A DNA stretch of 64,000 bases from Candidatus Gastranaerophilales bacterium (lineage in GTDB: Bacteria; Cyanobacteriota; Vampirovibrionia; Gastranaerophilales; Gastranaerophilaceae), in contig CALUPY010000008.1 in the NCBI GenBank assembly GCA_944322755.1, positions 18,374 through 82,373 of the forward strand, written 5' to 3'. A model generated the notes under the pieces. The model did no database searches and was not told the DNA's origin. It saw nothing but the letters and a program-made list of their open reading frames with translations. Shown piece by piece: positions 63,630 to 64,000 of the stretch. Every line of letters begins with the position of its first letter. Within the stretch, counting starts at the first letter, position 1. A program made the position numbers and the translations under genes.

Positions 63630-63870
63630 CGGATTTACCGGAGCAATGCAGGCATTTTTTACAGCTATTGCAAATATTTCGGGATGGCAGGCTGCAAAAA
63701 CAGAACATCAGGCTGAAACTGAAATTATTGAGAATACCAAAAACAGCCAAAGGGCTGTTGATGCGGCCGAACGAGCGCTGCTTATTGCAGACAAATACCA
63801 GAGTGTAATGACATTAAAGGACAGGCTGAATTATTTGCACTGGTGCAGGATATTCAGAAAATACAACTGA
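63604..63870 (+). CDS. Small phage protein, lysis module end
   Basis: The frame opens at TTG 63604, with ATG at 63607 and 63622 as alternative starts inside the holin gene. The product (about 82-88 residues) has an amphipathic start (FSGFTGAMQAFFTAIANISGW) and a long polar helix with EIIENTKNSQRAVDAAERALL. Overlap with the holin and this shape recall a spanin-like or antiholin protein, but there is no lipobox. Function is not assigned. Confidence 0.55.
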   Translation: MMSIQKMFSGFTGAMQAFFTAIANISGWQAAKTEHQAETEIIENTKNSQRAVDAAERALLIADKYQSVMTLKDRLNYLHWCRIFRKYN

Positions 63871-64000
63871 TTTTAGACAAATTTCTAATTCTTTTCGTTT
63901 GGACTCCTCGTCATCCTGAAACACAGAAATACTCTGTGACATGGTAGTGATAATATTTATTATGTAAAATATAAAATATAGAAACTAAAACCAACGGTAA
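63871..64000. other. Right window end, start of another dispersed repeat
   Basis: 130 bases with no gene. GTCATCCTGAA at 63911 repeats the first bases of the 302 bp elements and is followed by the hairpin CACAGA-AATAC-TCTGTG, so a related repeat probably lies here. Confidence 0.55.

Noticed and set aside
51059..63870. Diversity-generating retroelement in the prophage
   Set aside because: The repeats near tail genes prompted a check, but there is no reverse transcriptase and the repeat differences are not concentrated at adenines in a fibre gene.

Overview
The window is a 64 kb piece of a low-GC bacterial chromosome. Several features fit a non-photosynthetic relative of the cyanobacteria from the gut (Gastranaerophilales / Melainabacteria-like). 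These are a Gram-negative envelope (TonB-ExbB-ExbD, RND and EmrAB pumps with TolC-type proteins), an RpaB-like response regulator, a small DprA/SMF-like Rossmann protein of the type seen in cyanobacteria, and proteins starting MGLSASQAR. The assignment is inference; a 16S gene or conserved marker proteins would settle it.

1-24.7 kb is mostly housekeeping. It holds asd (cut by the edge), queA, an asparaginase-II family gene, gatA, a TPR-NHL secreted protein, an OmpR-type two-component pair, a very large GH13-like protein on the minus strand, two related exported glycine-zipper proteins, a TPR protein with an HExxH motif, a leuD-type subunit, a DprA-like protein, pcrA/uvrD, a tonB-exbB-exbD-exbD cluster and a gcvH-like gene without the lipoyl lysine.

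24.7-28.9 kb is an accessory island at a tRNA-Arg(CCT) gene. The tRNA 3' end is present three times, a hairpin-rich repeat of about 207 bp occurs in two full copies and one partial copy, two tandem units containing tRNA fragments lie upstream, and a 411 bp IS3-like non-autonomous element is inserted. The cargo is a protein of twelve 36-residue repeats and a class III Fic AMP-transferase.

29-40.3 kb is a multidrug efflux locus. On the minus strand run marR-emrA-emrB, then acrA-acrB-tolC. A second tolC-like gene is divergent. A nearly identical 16 bp palindrome lies in both control regions and suggests one regulator for both pumps.

40.5-50.7 kb is again core: purA, trxB with a 51-codon gene behind it, rplU-rpmA with a repeat-filled leader, a SulP transporter-serB-dut cluster, ssb, and a four-carbon acid sugar kinase next to a PdxA-family dehydrogenase.

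50.9-63.9 kb is a siphovirus-type prophage segment, all on the plus strand, in an unusual module order: tail tip, then tail terminator/tail tube/portal, then tail-tip hub/connectors/fibre/lysis. Two nearly identical 302 bp repeats sit at the two breaks between these blocks. No integrase, terminase, major capsid or tape measure gene is visible here.
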